Source of the DNA: Bacillota bacterium
GTDB lineage: Bacteria; Bacillota; Clostridia; Lachnospirales; Lachnospiraceae
Assembly: GCA_023398855.1 (NCBI GenBank)
Contig: JAEWRS010000090.1
Coordinates: 1-9,645, forward strand
DNA: 9,645 nucleotides
Reading direction: 5' to 3'
Below the pieces are notes generated by a model that was not told the DNA's origin, did no database searches, and worked only from the letters and a program-made list of their open reading frames with translations. The position numbers and the translations under genes were made by a program. Shown here piece after piece: positions 5,050 to 9,645 of the stretch; position 1 is the stretch's first letter; every line of letters begins with the position of its first letter.

Positions 5050-6833
5050 TTCAGGAAAGACTGGAACGATTAAGAAGCCTGATGGCGGAGCATCATATGG
5101 ATGCTTACATGATTCCAACCTCGGATTTTCATGAAACTGAGTATGTGGGAGAATATTTTAAATGCAGGGAATTTGTGACTGGGTTCAGTGGGTCAGCAGG
5201 CACGGCTGTGATCACAATGGATGAGGCCGGTTTGTGGACTGACGGCCGTTATTTTGTTCAGGCCGGAAAACAGCTGGAAGGCACTGGAATTACATTGCAG
5301 AAAACGGGACAGCCCGGAGTTCCTGAGATCGGGGAATATTTAGAACAGGTCATTCCTAAAGGCGGCTGCCTGGGATTTGACGGCCGGGTAGTAAACTGCC
5401 AGCTGGGACAGGAGCTGGAGACAATGCTGTCGGAAAACAATGTGACTTTGGCCTACGAAGCTGATCTTGTGGAGGCCATATGGAAGGAACGTCCACAGCT
5501 GTCTGCAAAACCAGCCTGGATCCTTGAGGAGAGATTTTGCGGAAGGTCTTCTGACCAGAAGATAGAAGAACTGAGAAGCCAGATGAAAAAGGCAAAGGCC
5601 AATATTCATATTCTTACTACATTGGATGACATTGCATGGCTTTTAAACATCAGGGGTAATGATATATTAAGTAATCCGGTAGTGCTTTCCTATGGGATAA
5701 TTACTCTGGACCGTTTTTATCTTTTTATCAATGAAAAGGTTTTAAGTGATGAGATGAAAGCTTATTTCAAGCAGCTTTCGGTAACAGTATGCCCTTATAA
5801 CGAAATCTATACAGCCGTTCGTCAGCTAAGGAATCAAAAGGTTCTTTTAGAGACAGCCAGGACTAATTATGCCATAGTTAAAAATCTTGACAGTTCTAAC
5901 ACCATGATAGATCGGATGAACCCGACCGCCCTATTAAAGGCTGTGAAAAACCCGGTAGAAGTGGAAAACATGAAAAAAGCCCATATTAAGGATGGGGTGG
6001 TTATGGTAAATTTTATCTACTGGCTGAAACAAAATGTTGGAAAGGATACTATTACAGAGGTCCATGCCCAGGAGTACTTAGATAGCCTGCGTTCCCGCCA
6101 GGAGGGAAACTTAGGACTGAGCTTTGATACAATATCCGCTTACGGGGCAAACGCGGCCATGTGCCATTATAAGGCCACTGGAGAGAGTGACGTGAAAATA
6201 GAACCCAAGGGCCTTTATTTGGTTGATTCAGGTGGACAGTATTATGAAGGAACCACCGATGTCACCAGGACCATTGCAGTGGGACCACTTACTAAGGAAG
6301 AGAGAGACCATTTTACACTTACGGTTATCAGCATGCTGCGTCTGGGCGCTGTGAGGTTTCTCCATGGCAGCCGGGGTCTGACCCTGGACTATGTAGCAAG
6401 GGAGCCCTTTTGGAGCCGAGGCTTAAATTATGACCATGGGACCGGTCATGGAGTGGGATATCTGCTGAGTGTCCATGAGCGCCCCAATGGAATCCGGTGG
6501 CGTATGGTTCCAGAACGACAGGATAACTGTGTTTTGGAGGAGGGTATGGTTACTTCCGATGAACCAGGAGTATATATAGAGGGAAGTCATGGAGTCCGCA
6601 CGGAAAACCTGATTGTGTGTAAGAAAGCTGAAAAAAATGAATATGGACAGTTCATGGAGTTTGAATTCCTGACCATGGTTCCTATTGATCTGGAGGCTAT
6701 CGATACAACCCTTATGACAGACCGGGATGTGATGCTGTTAAATGATTATCACAAGGCTGTTTATAAAGCTCTTTCTCCTTACTTTACCGGAGAGAAAGCT
6801 CTTTGGCTGAAAGAAAATACGAGAGCCATTTAG
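5046..6833 (+). CDS. pepP: Xaa-Pro aminopeptidase (aminopeptidase P, M24B, long form)
   Basis: The 595 residues match the three-domain long form of aminopeptidase P, like human XPNPEP1, rather than the roughly 440-residue E. coli PepP. The enzyme removes an N-terminal residue preceding proline and is cytosolic. Two creatinase-like N-terminal domains (about 1-130 and 150-300) precede the pita-bread catalytic domain (about 305-525) and a C-terminal extension. All five dimetal ligands are present: Asp394 (VDSGGQY), Asp405 (GTTDVTRT), His468 (GTGHGVG), Glu506 (SDEPGVY) and Glu520 (GVRTEN). His374 (MCHYKA) and His477 (SVHERP) fit the supporting active-site histidines. The start overlaps the lpd stop by 4 bases (ATGA) and has AGGAGA at 5031-5036. 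It is the last gene of the operon, ended by the hairpin at 6845-6873. Confidence 0.95.
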   Translation: MIQERLERLRSLMAEHHMDAYMIPTSDFHETEYVGEYFKCREFVTGFSGSAGTAVITMDEAGLWTDGRYFVQAGKQLEGTGITLQKTGQPGVPEIGEYLEQVIPKGGCLGFDGRVVNCQLGQELETMLSENNVTLAYEADLVEAIWKERPQLSAKPAWILEERFCGRSSDQKIEELRSQMKKAKANIHILTTLDDIAWLLNIRGNDILSNPVVLSYGIITLDRFYLFINEKVLSDEMKAYFKQLSVTVCPYNEIYTAVRQLRNQKVLLETARTNYAIVKNLDSSNTMIDRMNPTALLKAVKNPVEVENMKKAHIKDGVVMVNFIYWLKQNVGKDTITEVHAQEYLDSLRSRQEGNLGLSFDTISAYGANAAMCHYKATGESDVKIEPKGLYLVDSGGQYYEGTTDVTRTIAVGPLTKEERDHFTLTVISMLRLGAVRFLHGSRGLTLDYVAREPFWSRGLNYDHGTGHGVGYLLSVHERPNGIRWRMVPERQDNCVLEEGMVTSDEPGVYIEGSHGVRTENLIVCKKAEKNEYGQFMEFEFLTMVPIDLEAIDTTLMTDRDVMLLNDYHKAVYKALSPYFTGEKALWLKENTRAI

Positions 6834-6844
6834 CAGATAAAACA

Positions 6845-6879
6845 AGGCAGGACCGTTAATCACGGTTCTGCCTGTTTTT
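6845..6879 (+). terminator. Terminator of the HAD-lpd-pepP operon, overlapping the XRE gene end
   Basis: AGGCAGGACCGT (6845-6856) pairs over 12 bases (one G-U) with ACGGTTCTGCCT (6862-6873) around the loop TAATC, followed by GTTTTTG. The stop codon of the convergent XRE gene (6860-6862) lies in the loop and at the first base of the second arm. On the minus strand the same hairpin has one C-A mismatch and is followed by TTGTTTT, so it can probably stop both transcripts. Confidence 0.9.
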
Positions 6880-7201
6880 GATTGTCCGCATTTGCTTTGA
6901 GCCGCAGTAATATGGGGAAGACCGCTTCCAAATCTTCTTTAGTCAAGTCTTTCATCAGCGCAGCGGCCTCCCTTAGAAGAGACTGCTCTTTTATTTCTGT
7001 ATTAAAAAATTCTATGGGAGTAATTTCAAGATAATCGCAGATTTCAAAAAATTGTTTCATAGATGGCATGGAACGACCGGAAGAAATTCCCTGGATATAG
7101 CTTTTGTTTTTCCCTAAATCCAGGCTCATTTGATATTCTGAGATATCTTTTTCCAGGCGTAGTTCCGTGATTCTATGCCTTACAAACTGTACATCCAACA
7201 T
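6860..7201 (-). CDS. Small XRE-family helix-turn-helix regulator
   Basis: The 113-residue protein has a Cro/C1-type HTH domain at about residues 5-60: a helix with RHRITELRLEKDIS, the QMSLDLG turn segment, recognition-helix region NKSYIQGISSGRSMPS, and FFEICDYLEITPIEFF, a typical end of this fold. The tail (about 65-113) is charged and helical (LLREAAALMKDLTKEDLEAVFPILLRLK) and may serve dimerisation. An upstream ATG at 7222 is in frame but lacks a Shine-Dalgarno; ATG 7201 has AGAGGTGA at 7204-7211, so I prefer it. The gene is divergent from the PAS-GGDEF gene and convergent with pepP, whose terminator lies within its last codons. Autoregulation and control of the neighbour are likely by analogy; the ligand or signal is unknown. 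Confidence 0.85.
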   Translation of the reverse strand: MLDVQFVRHRITELRLEKDISEYQMSLDLGKNKSYIQGISSGRSMPSMKQFFEICDYLEITPIEFFNTEIKEQSLLREAAALMKDLTKEDLEAVFPILLRLKANADNQKQAEP

Positions 7202-7203
7202 TA

Positions 7204-7211
7204 TCACCTCT
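7204..7211 (-). promoter_or_regulatory. Ribosome binding site deciding the XRE start
   Basis: AGAGGTGA on the minus strand stands directly before the ATG at 7201 and matches the anti-Shine-Dalgarno core. The in-frame ATG at 7222 has no such site, so the seven extra N-terminal residues are probably not made. Confidence 0.75.
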
Positions 7212-7244
7212 AGGTTAATCATAAAGGATATTCTGTGCAGATGC

Positions 7245-7261
7245 TACGTATTATATGCGTA
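7245..7261 (-). promoter_or_regulatory. Predicted -10 of the XRE gene within an imperfect palindrome
   Basis: On the minus strand TATAAT occupies 7250-7255, preceded by GCA. No good -35 is found at 16-18 bases. The surrounding TACGTATTATATGCGTA has TACG/CGTA ends in inverted orientation, so a dimeric regulator could cover the -10 box. This would suit autorepression. Confidence 0.45.
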
Positions 7262-7280
7262 ATAATGGTTGAAAATTTGG

Positions 7281-7309
7281 TTGCATATACGGATGAAAAG
7301 CGTTATCAT
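7281..7309 (+). promoter_or_regulatory. Predicted promoter of the PAS-GGDEF gene
   Basis: TTGCAT (7281-7286), a 17-base spacer and TATCAT (7304-7309) form a moderate sigma-A promoter 63 bases before the ATG at 7373. Both boxes are overlapped by CATATAC repeats, which would make it easy to block by a repressor. Confidence 0.5.
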
Positions 7310-7331
7310 ATACCATATACGAATGGAAAAG
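7284..7331. repeat. CATATAC repeats, candidate operators between XRE and GGDEF genes
   Basis: CATATAC occurs three times on the plus strand: 7284-7290, 7307-7313 and 7314-7320, the last two in tandem. The first and third copies extend into a longer direct repeat (CATATACGGATGAAAAG and CATATACGAATGGAAAAG) starting 30 bases apart. A related GCATATAA lies on the minus strand at 7251-7258 over the XRE -10. The copies overlap the predicted -35 and -10 of the GGDEF gene. Confidence 0.6.
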
Positions 7332-7372
7332 ATGCGGAATAAAGGATTTCAGCAGGTACAGGGGGAAGGATC

Positions 7373-8257
7373 ATGACAGGAAATTCAGGAAGTCGGTTCG
7401 GGGAGCGAAGTATGATAAACGAACATGAGTTCTTCCGTTTTAGTGAGACGGAGCAAATGTACAAAAACATTGGTTTTTTTAAGGATACGGTTTTATTTGA
7501 GTATTCTTATATGGATGAGAGACTATATGTGTCACCAAATGCCAGAGGACAGATCAATTTAAAAACTTTTGGAAGAATTCTTGCCAAGCATCGGGATAAT
7601 GCTCCTAAAGACGGAGAAATCCGTTCCTTTGAATTTTGTCTTGGAAAAATTGGCGAACCATATCATTGGTGTGGCTGTAAAATTACCGCGCAGTGGGAGG
7701 GGCGGTCATCAGGTCCTGTAAAGCTGGTTGGAAAGCTTCAGGATATTACCGGATTAAAAGCGAGAGAAGAGCAGCTTTTGCTTCAGTCTTTAAAGGATGG
7801 GCTTACGGGCTTATATAATAAAACAGCTTTTGAATATCAGGTAGACGAAAAATTAAAAGATGGCGGATGGGGCTGGCTTTGTATGATTGATATTGATAAT
7901 TTTAAGGAAATCAATGATTGCTATGGTCATTTGGCCGGAGACAGGATCCTGATGCAGGTCAGTGGAATGCTCTGTGATATTTATACAGATCCTGATCTGG
8001 TAGGAAGAGTAGGCGGTGATGAATTTGTTGTTTTCACGACCAAGGGAAATGTACGGAAAAGGGCTGAGAGACTGTTGGATGAGGTAGAAAAAATAGTACC
8101 TGAAGAAAACAGCAATCTTTCTGTCAGTATTGGTATCGTTTCCATTACCGAAAAAGGGGGAGAGGATTATCAGAAATTATTTTCCAGGGCAGACCGGGCC
8201 ATGTATCAGGCAAAACAGGCTGGTAAAAACCGGATTGCTTTTTTTAATGAGAATTAA
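7373..8257 (+). CDS. PAS-GGDEF diguanylate cyclase
   Basis: The 294-residue protein has a PAS/PAC-like sensor (about 30-132, ending in the PAC-type VGKLQDITGLK) and a GGDEF domain (about 138-294). It should make c-di-GMP from two GTP. The catalytic features look intact: DGLTGLYNK (142-150), metal-binding Asp173 with Asp175 nearby in MIDIDNFKEIND, YGHLAGD, GGDEF at 214-218, VSIGI and RADRAMYQAKQAGKNRI. The inhibitory I-site RxxD, expected five residues before GGDEF, reads TDPD (205-208), so product inhibition is probably missing. No membrane segment or signal peptide is seen, so it is cytosolic. GGGGGAAGG lies just before ATG 7373; an in-frame ATG at codon 14 has a weaker site. It is divergent from the XRE regulator, the likeliest controller. 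No c-di-GMP phosphodiesterase or effector is in the window. Confidence 0.92.
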   Translation: MTGNSGSRFGERSMINEHEFFRFSETEQMYKNIGFFKDTVLFEYSYMDERLYVSPNARGQINLKTFGRILAKHRDNAPKDGEIRSFEFCLGKIGEPYHWCGCKITAQWEGRSSGPVKLVGKLQDITGLKAREEQLLLQSLKDGLTGLYNKTAFEYQVDEKLKDGGWGWLCMIDIDNFKEINDCYGHLAGDRILMQVSGMLCDIYTDPDLVGRVGGDEFVVFTTKGNVRKRAERLLDEVEKIVPEENSNLSVSIGIVSITEKGGEDYQKLFSRADRAMYQAKQAGKNRIAFFNEN

Positions 8258-8280
8258 AAATATAAAAAAGAATAGACACA

Positions 8281-8323
8281 TAAAATGGGAGGATCTCACT
8301 GAGTTTTCGTGCGGCCCTCCCAT
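8281..8323 (-). terminator. Hairpin terminator between the convergent GGDEF and editing genes
   Basis: ATGGGAGG (8285-8292) pairs with CCTCCCAT (8316-8323). The 23-base interval contains a weak inner CAC/GTG pair. On the minus strand it is followed by TTTTA, making it a plausible terminator for the editing-protein gene about 38 bases past its stop. On the plus strand the tail is poor in T, so termination of the GGDEF transcript is less certain. Confidence 0.55.
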
Positions 8324-8342
8324 ATTCAATTCATGATGTCAT

Positions 8343-8357
8343 CTGATGCTTCATCAG
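8343..8357. repeat. Short hairpin just after the editing-gene stop
   Basis: CTGATG-CTT-CATCAG is a 6-bp stem with a 3-base loop, directly downstream of the stop of the minus-strand editing gene. It has no T-run, so it may help 3' end stability rather than termination. Confidence 0.5.
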
Positions 8358-8360
8358 GTA

Positions 8361-8942
8361 TTATTCCTGTCCGGAGGGTAAGTCCACTAGTGTGTATTCA
8401 CAGGAAATAGCCGGAAGAATGATATCCAAAAGATCTGTGGTTCTAAATTTCAGGCTGGAGGTATTAATACAGGGATGACAGCCAAAGAAATCATTAAAAA
8501 GAACATCCTTATCGATCAGCAGCCTTACGCGGCAGTCTTTATCATTCATAAGCCCCATGACTGAAACAGATCCAGGGGTAATGTCCAAAAATTGAATCAT
8601 AAATTCCGGCTCAGCAAAAGAGAGTCTGGAGGTGCCGATTTGCCTGGAAAGGGCTGCGGTGCGGAACTTTTTTCTTCCTGGCAGGATCAGAAGATAAAAA
8701 TCAGTTTTCTGAGCATTTCTCAAAAACAGATTCTTACAGATATCTATTTCTAACAGCGTATCCACCTCTCTGCAAGCATCAATAGTCGGCAGAGGAGCGT
8801 GATCCACACGTTGATAAGATATGTTCAGTTTGTCCAGTAGGTCATAGGTGCGGATCTCCTTGGAAATACGTCCGGTTAAATTGCTGGGCCGTCCGGTGTA
8901 AAGGGTCTTGTCCAGGTAAAAGCTATCAGTTGTATGAATCAT
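8361..8942 (-). CDS. YbaK/ProX-type prolyl-tRNA editing protein (PrdX-like)
   Basis: The 193-residue protein belongs to the YbaK/INS editing family, free-standing relatives of the ProRS insertion domain. ProX/PrdX members hydrolyse mischarged Ala-tRNA(Pro), protecting proline codons from alanine. Features seen: YQRVDHAPLPTIDAC (about 43-57, the conserved H-x-P/A-x-x-T element), KNLFLRNAQKTDFYLLIL (70-87) with the conserved Lys, GSVSVMGLMND (123-133), and the HPCINTSSLKF segment near the end, which match the ProX pattern rather than generic YbaK (about 160 residues, Cys-tRNA(Pro)). The start ATG 8942 has AGGAAG at 8951-8956. It is monocistronic. The window also holds a tRNA-Pro, the class of substrate it would edit. 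In some clostridia PrdX sits with proline reductase genes; none are here. Specificity for alanine is inferred from family resemblance. Confidence 0.88.
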   Translation of the reverse strand: MIHTTDSFYLDKTLYTGRPSNLTGRISKEIRTYDLLDKLNISYQRVDHAPLPTIDACREVDTLLEIDICKNLFLRNAQKTDFYLLILPGRKKFRTAALSRQIGTSRLSFAEPEFMIQFLDITPGSVSVMGLMNDKDCRVRLLIDKDVLFNDFFGCHPCINTSSLKFRTTDLLDIILPAISCEYTLVDLPSGQE

Positions 8943-8974
8943 GCGTTGTACTTCCTTTTGATTTTATATGATAT

Positions 8975-9002
8975 ATTATAATAGTGTTAAAAATAAATAC
9001 AA
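8975..9002 (-). promoter_or_regulatory. Promoter of the editing-protein gene
   Basis: On the minus strand TTGTAT (8997-9002), a 16-base spacer and TATAAT (8975-8980) precede the start codon by about 33 bases. The match to sigma-A consensus is good. The same bases are part of a direct repeat with the copy near 9052. Confidence 0.65.
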
Positions 9003-9054
9003 GCATTTTTTCGTGGGCTTAAGAAATTCAGTGGTTTTAGAAAGAGAGATGTAT

Positions 9055-9060
9055 TATAAT
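9055..9060 (+). promoter_or_regulatory. Predicted -10 box of the 23S rRNA methyltransferase gene
   Basis: A perfect TATAAT lies about 100 bases before the ATG at 9161. No convincing -35 hexamer is found 16-18 bases upstream (TGGTTT at 9032-9037 is the nearest). The leader of about 95 bases shows no clear structure to me. Confidence 0.4.
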
Positions 9061-9160
9061 AGTCTAAGAAACAAAATACAGGTAAAAGACCGGAAAAAAG
9101 GTAATAATAATGGTATTACTAAGTTCCGGGTTTTATTATGCAGAAAGGGTGTATTAATTT

Positions 9161-9645
9161 ATGATAGATAAAAGGCTTAACAAAGAAAAAACCGGCGATG
9201 ACAGTTACGTAAAGAGAGGCAAAAGAAGACCAGAATCCAAATGTCCGGTATCCAGCAAATGCGGAGGTTGTAAGCTTTTGGACATGCCATATGAAAAACA
9301 GCTGGAACAGAAGCAAAAATACCTGGAAACATTGTTGAAGCCTTATTGCCGAGTTGCGCCAATCATTGGCATGGAGAATCCTTATCATTACCGCAATAAG
9401 GTTCACGCAGTGTTTGACCATGATAAAAAGGGCAACCCGTTTTCAGGCATATATGAGCAGCATACTCACAGGGTTATTCCCGTGGAAAACTGTATGATTG
9501 AGGATCAGAAGGCAGACGAAATTATCGGAACAATCAGAGGAATGCTGAAGTCCTTTAAGATACGTACTTACGATGAAGATAACGGGTACGGTTTACTGCG
9601 TCACGTATTGATACGCAGGGGATTTGCTACGGGAGAGATCATGGT
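9161..9645 (+). CDS. RumA/RlmD-type 23S rRNA (uracil-5-)-methyltransferase, partial, C-terminus off window
   Basis: ATG 9161 follows an in-frame TAA at 9155-9157 and has AAAGGGTG ending at 9151, which fixes the start. The frame is open for 161 codons to the right edge; family proteins are about 380-460 residues. The enzyme uses SAM to make 5-methyluridine in 23S rRNA. The 4Fe-4S site is complete: Cys28, Cys34, Cys37 (C-x5-C-x2-C, in CPVSSKCGGCK) and Cys111 (VENCMI), matching the RumA pattern. The segment NPYHYRNKV (73-81) is also typical. Only 27 residues precede the first Cys, so the N-terminal TRAM RNA-binding domain of E. coli RumA is absent; the start of this protein is rich in Lys and Arg instead. 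The SAM and catalytic Cys motifs are off-window, so the target base (U747 or U1939 type) is unknown. Confidence 0.9.
   Translation, partial: MIDKRLNKEKTGDDSYVKRGKRRPESKCPVSSKCGGCKLLDMPYEKQLEQKQKYLETLLKPYCRVAPIIGMENPYHYRNKVHAVFDHDKKGNPFSGIYEQHTHRVIPVENCMIEDQKADEIIGTIRGMLKSFKIRTYDEDNGYGLLRHVLIRRGFATGEIM

Larger units (their letters stand above)
8974..9081. repeat. Two diverged direct copies of a TATTATAATAGT block, 78 bases apart
   Basis: TATTATAATAGT occurs at 8974-8985 and 9052-9063. Similarity continues for about 18 bases (GTTAAAAATAAATACAAG against CTAAGAAACAAAATACAGG, one gap). The first copy carries the promoter of the minus-strand editing gene; the second carries a TATAAT in the right place for the plus-strand methyltransferase gene. 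A 67-codon plus-strand reading from 8968 covers both copies but has no ribosome binding site and a low-complexity Lys/Asn/Tyr content, so I do not call it a gene. Confidence 0.55.

Noticed and set aside
7373..8257. Hybrid GGDEF-EAL protein or degenerate cyclase
   Set aside because: The reading frame ends right after the GGDEF domain and all catalytic motifs are intact; only the I-site is altered.
8130..8336. Plus-strand 68-codon reading at the end of the GGDEF gene
   Set aside because: Out-of-frame shadow of the GGDEF C-terminus running into the hairpin region; no ribosome binding site.
8968..9171. Possible 67-residue small protein with a repeated YYNS motif
   Set aside because: No Shine-Dalgarno sequence, start inside a promoter, low-complexity content, and it overlaps the start of the methyltransferase gene. 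The repeat is better explained at the DNA level.

Overview
The window looks like chromosomal DNA of an anaerobic, spore-forming Firmicute of the Clostridia, most likely of Lachnospiraceae / Lachnoclostridium type. The grounds are AGGAGG-type ribosome binding sites, AT-rich intergenic DNA with TATAAT boxes, a tRNA gene without an encoded CCA end, a LysM-GH18 protein of the spore cortex-lytic SleL/YaaH type, and a free-standing Ala-tRNA(Pro) editing protein of the PrdX/ProX type. The genus is inferred from protein character only.

Layout. 1-537 (-): N-terminal part of a CatA-like acetyltransferase that runs off the left edge. 538-1078: about 540 bases with no intact gene. It holds the cat leader (a 13-bp unit repeated three times), two related CCTTGGC dyads flanking a promoter, an 8-bp direct repeat, and what looks like the C-terminal remnant of a decayed gene (776-928, -). 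1079-2374 (+): LysM-LysM-GH18 protein with an altered catalytic motif, then a terminator. 2621-2694 (-): tRNA-Pro(GGG) with its own promoter and terminator. 2824-6833 (+): a tight three-gene operon of HAD phosphatase, dihydrolipoamide dehydrogenase and aminopeptidase P, with a clear promoter and a terminator that lies inside the end of the convergent next gene. 6860-7201 (-): small XRE-type regulator, divergent from 7373-8257 (+), a PAS-GGDEF diguanylate cyclase; CATATAC repeats in the gap between them overlap the predicted promoters. 8361-8942 (-): YbaK/ProX-type tRNA editing protein. 9161 to the right edge (+): N-terminal part of a RumA/RlmD-type 23S rRNA uracil-5-methyltransferase.

How the genes relate. 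The central operon looks like housekeeping metabolism: sugar-phosphate dephosphorylation, lipoamide redox and proline-peptide turnover. The XRE/PAS-GGDEF pair could be a small self-contained c-di-GMP signalling unit. The tRNA-Pro and the Ala-tRNA(Pro) editing protein share a substrate but are about 5.7 kb apart and not co-transcribed.

I see no CRISPR array, intact insertion sequence, phage gene or obvious defence system. No stretch clearly amounts to an undescribed system. The most unusual signals are the GH18 protein that has lost both outer Asp residues of its active-site motif, the repeat-rich cat leader, and the operator-like repeats between the XRE and GGDEF genes.
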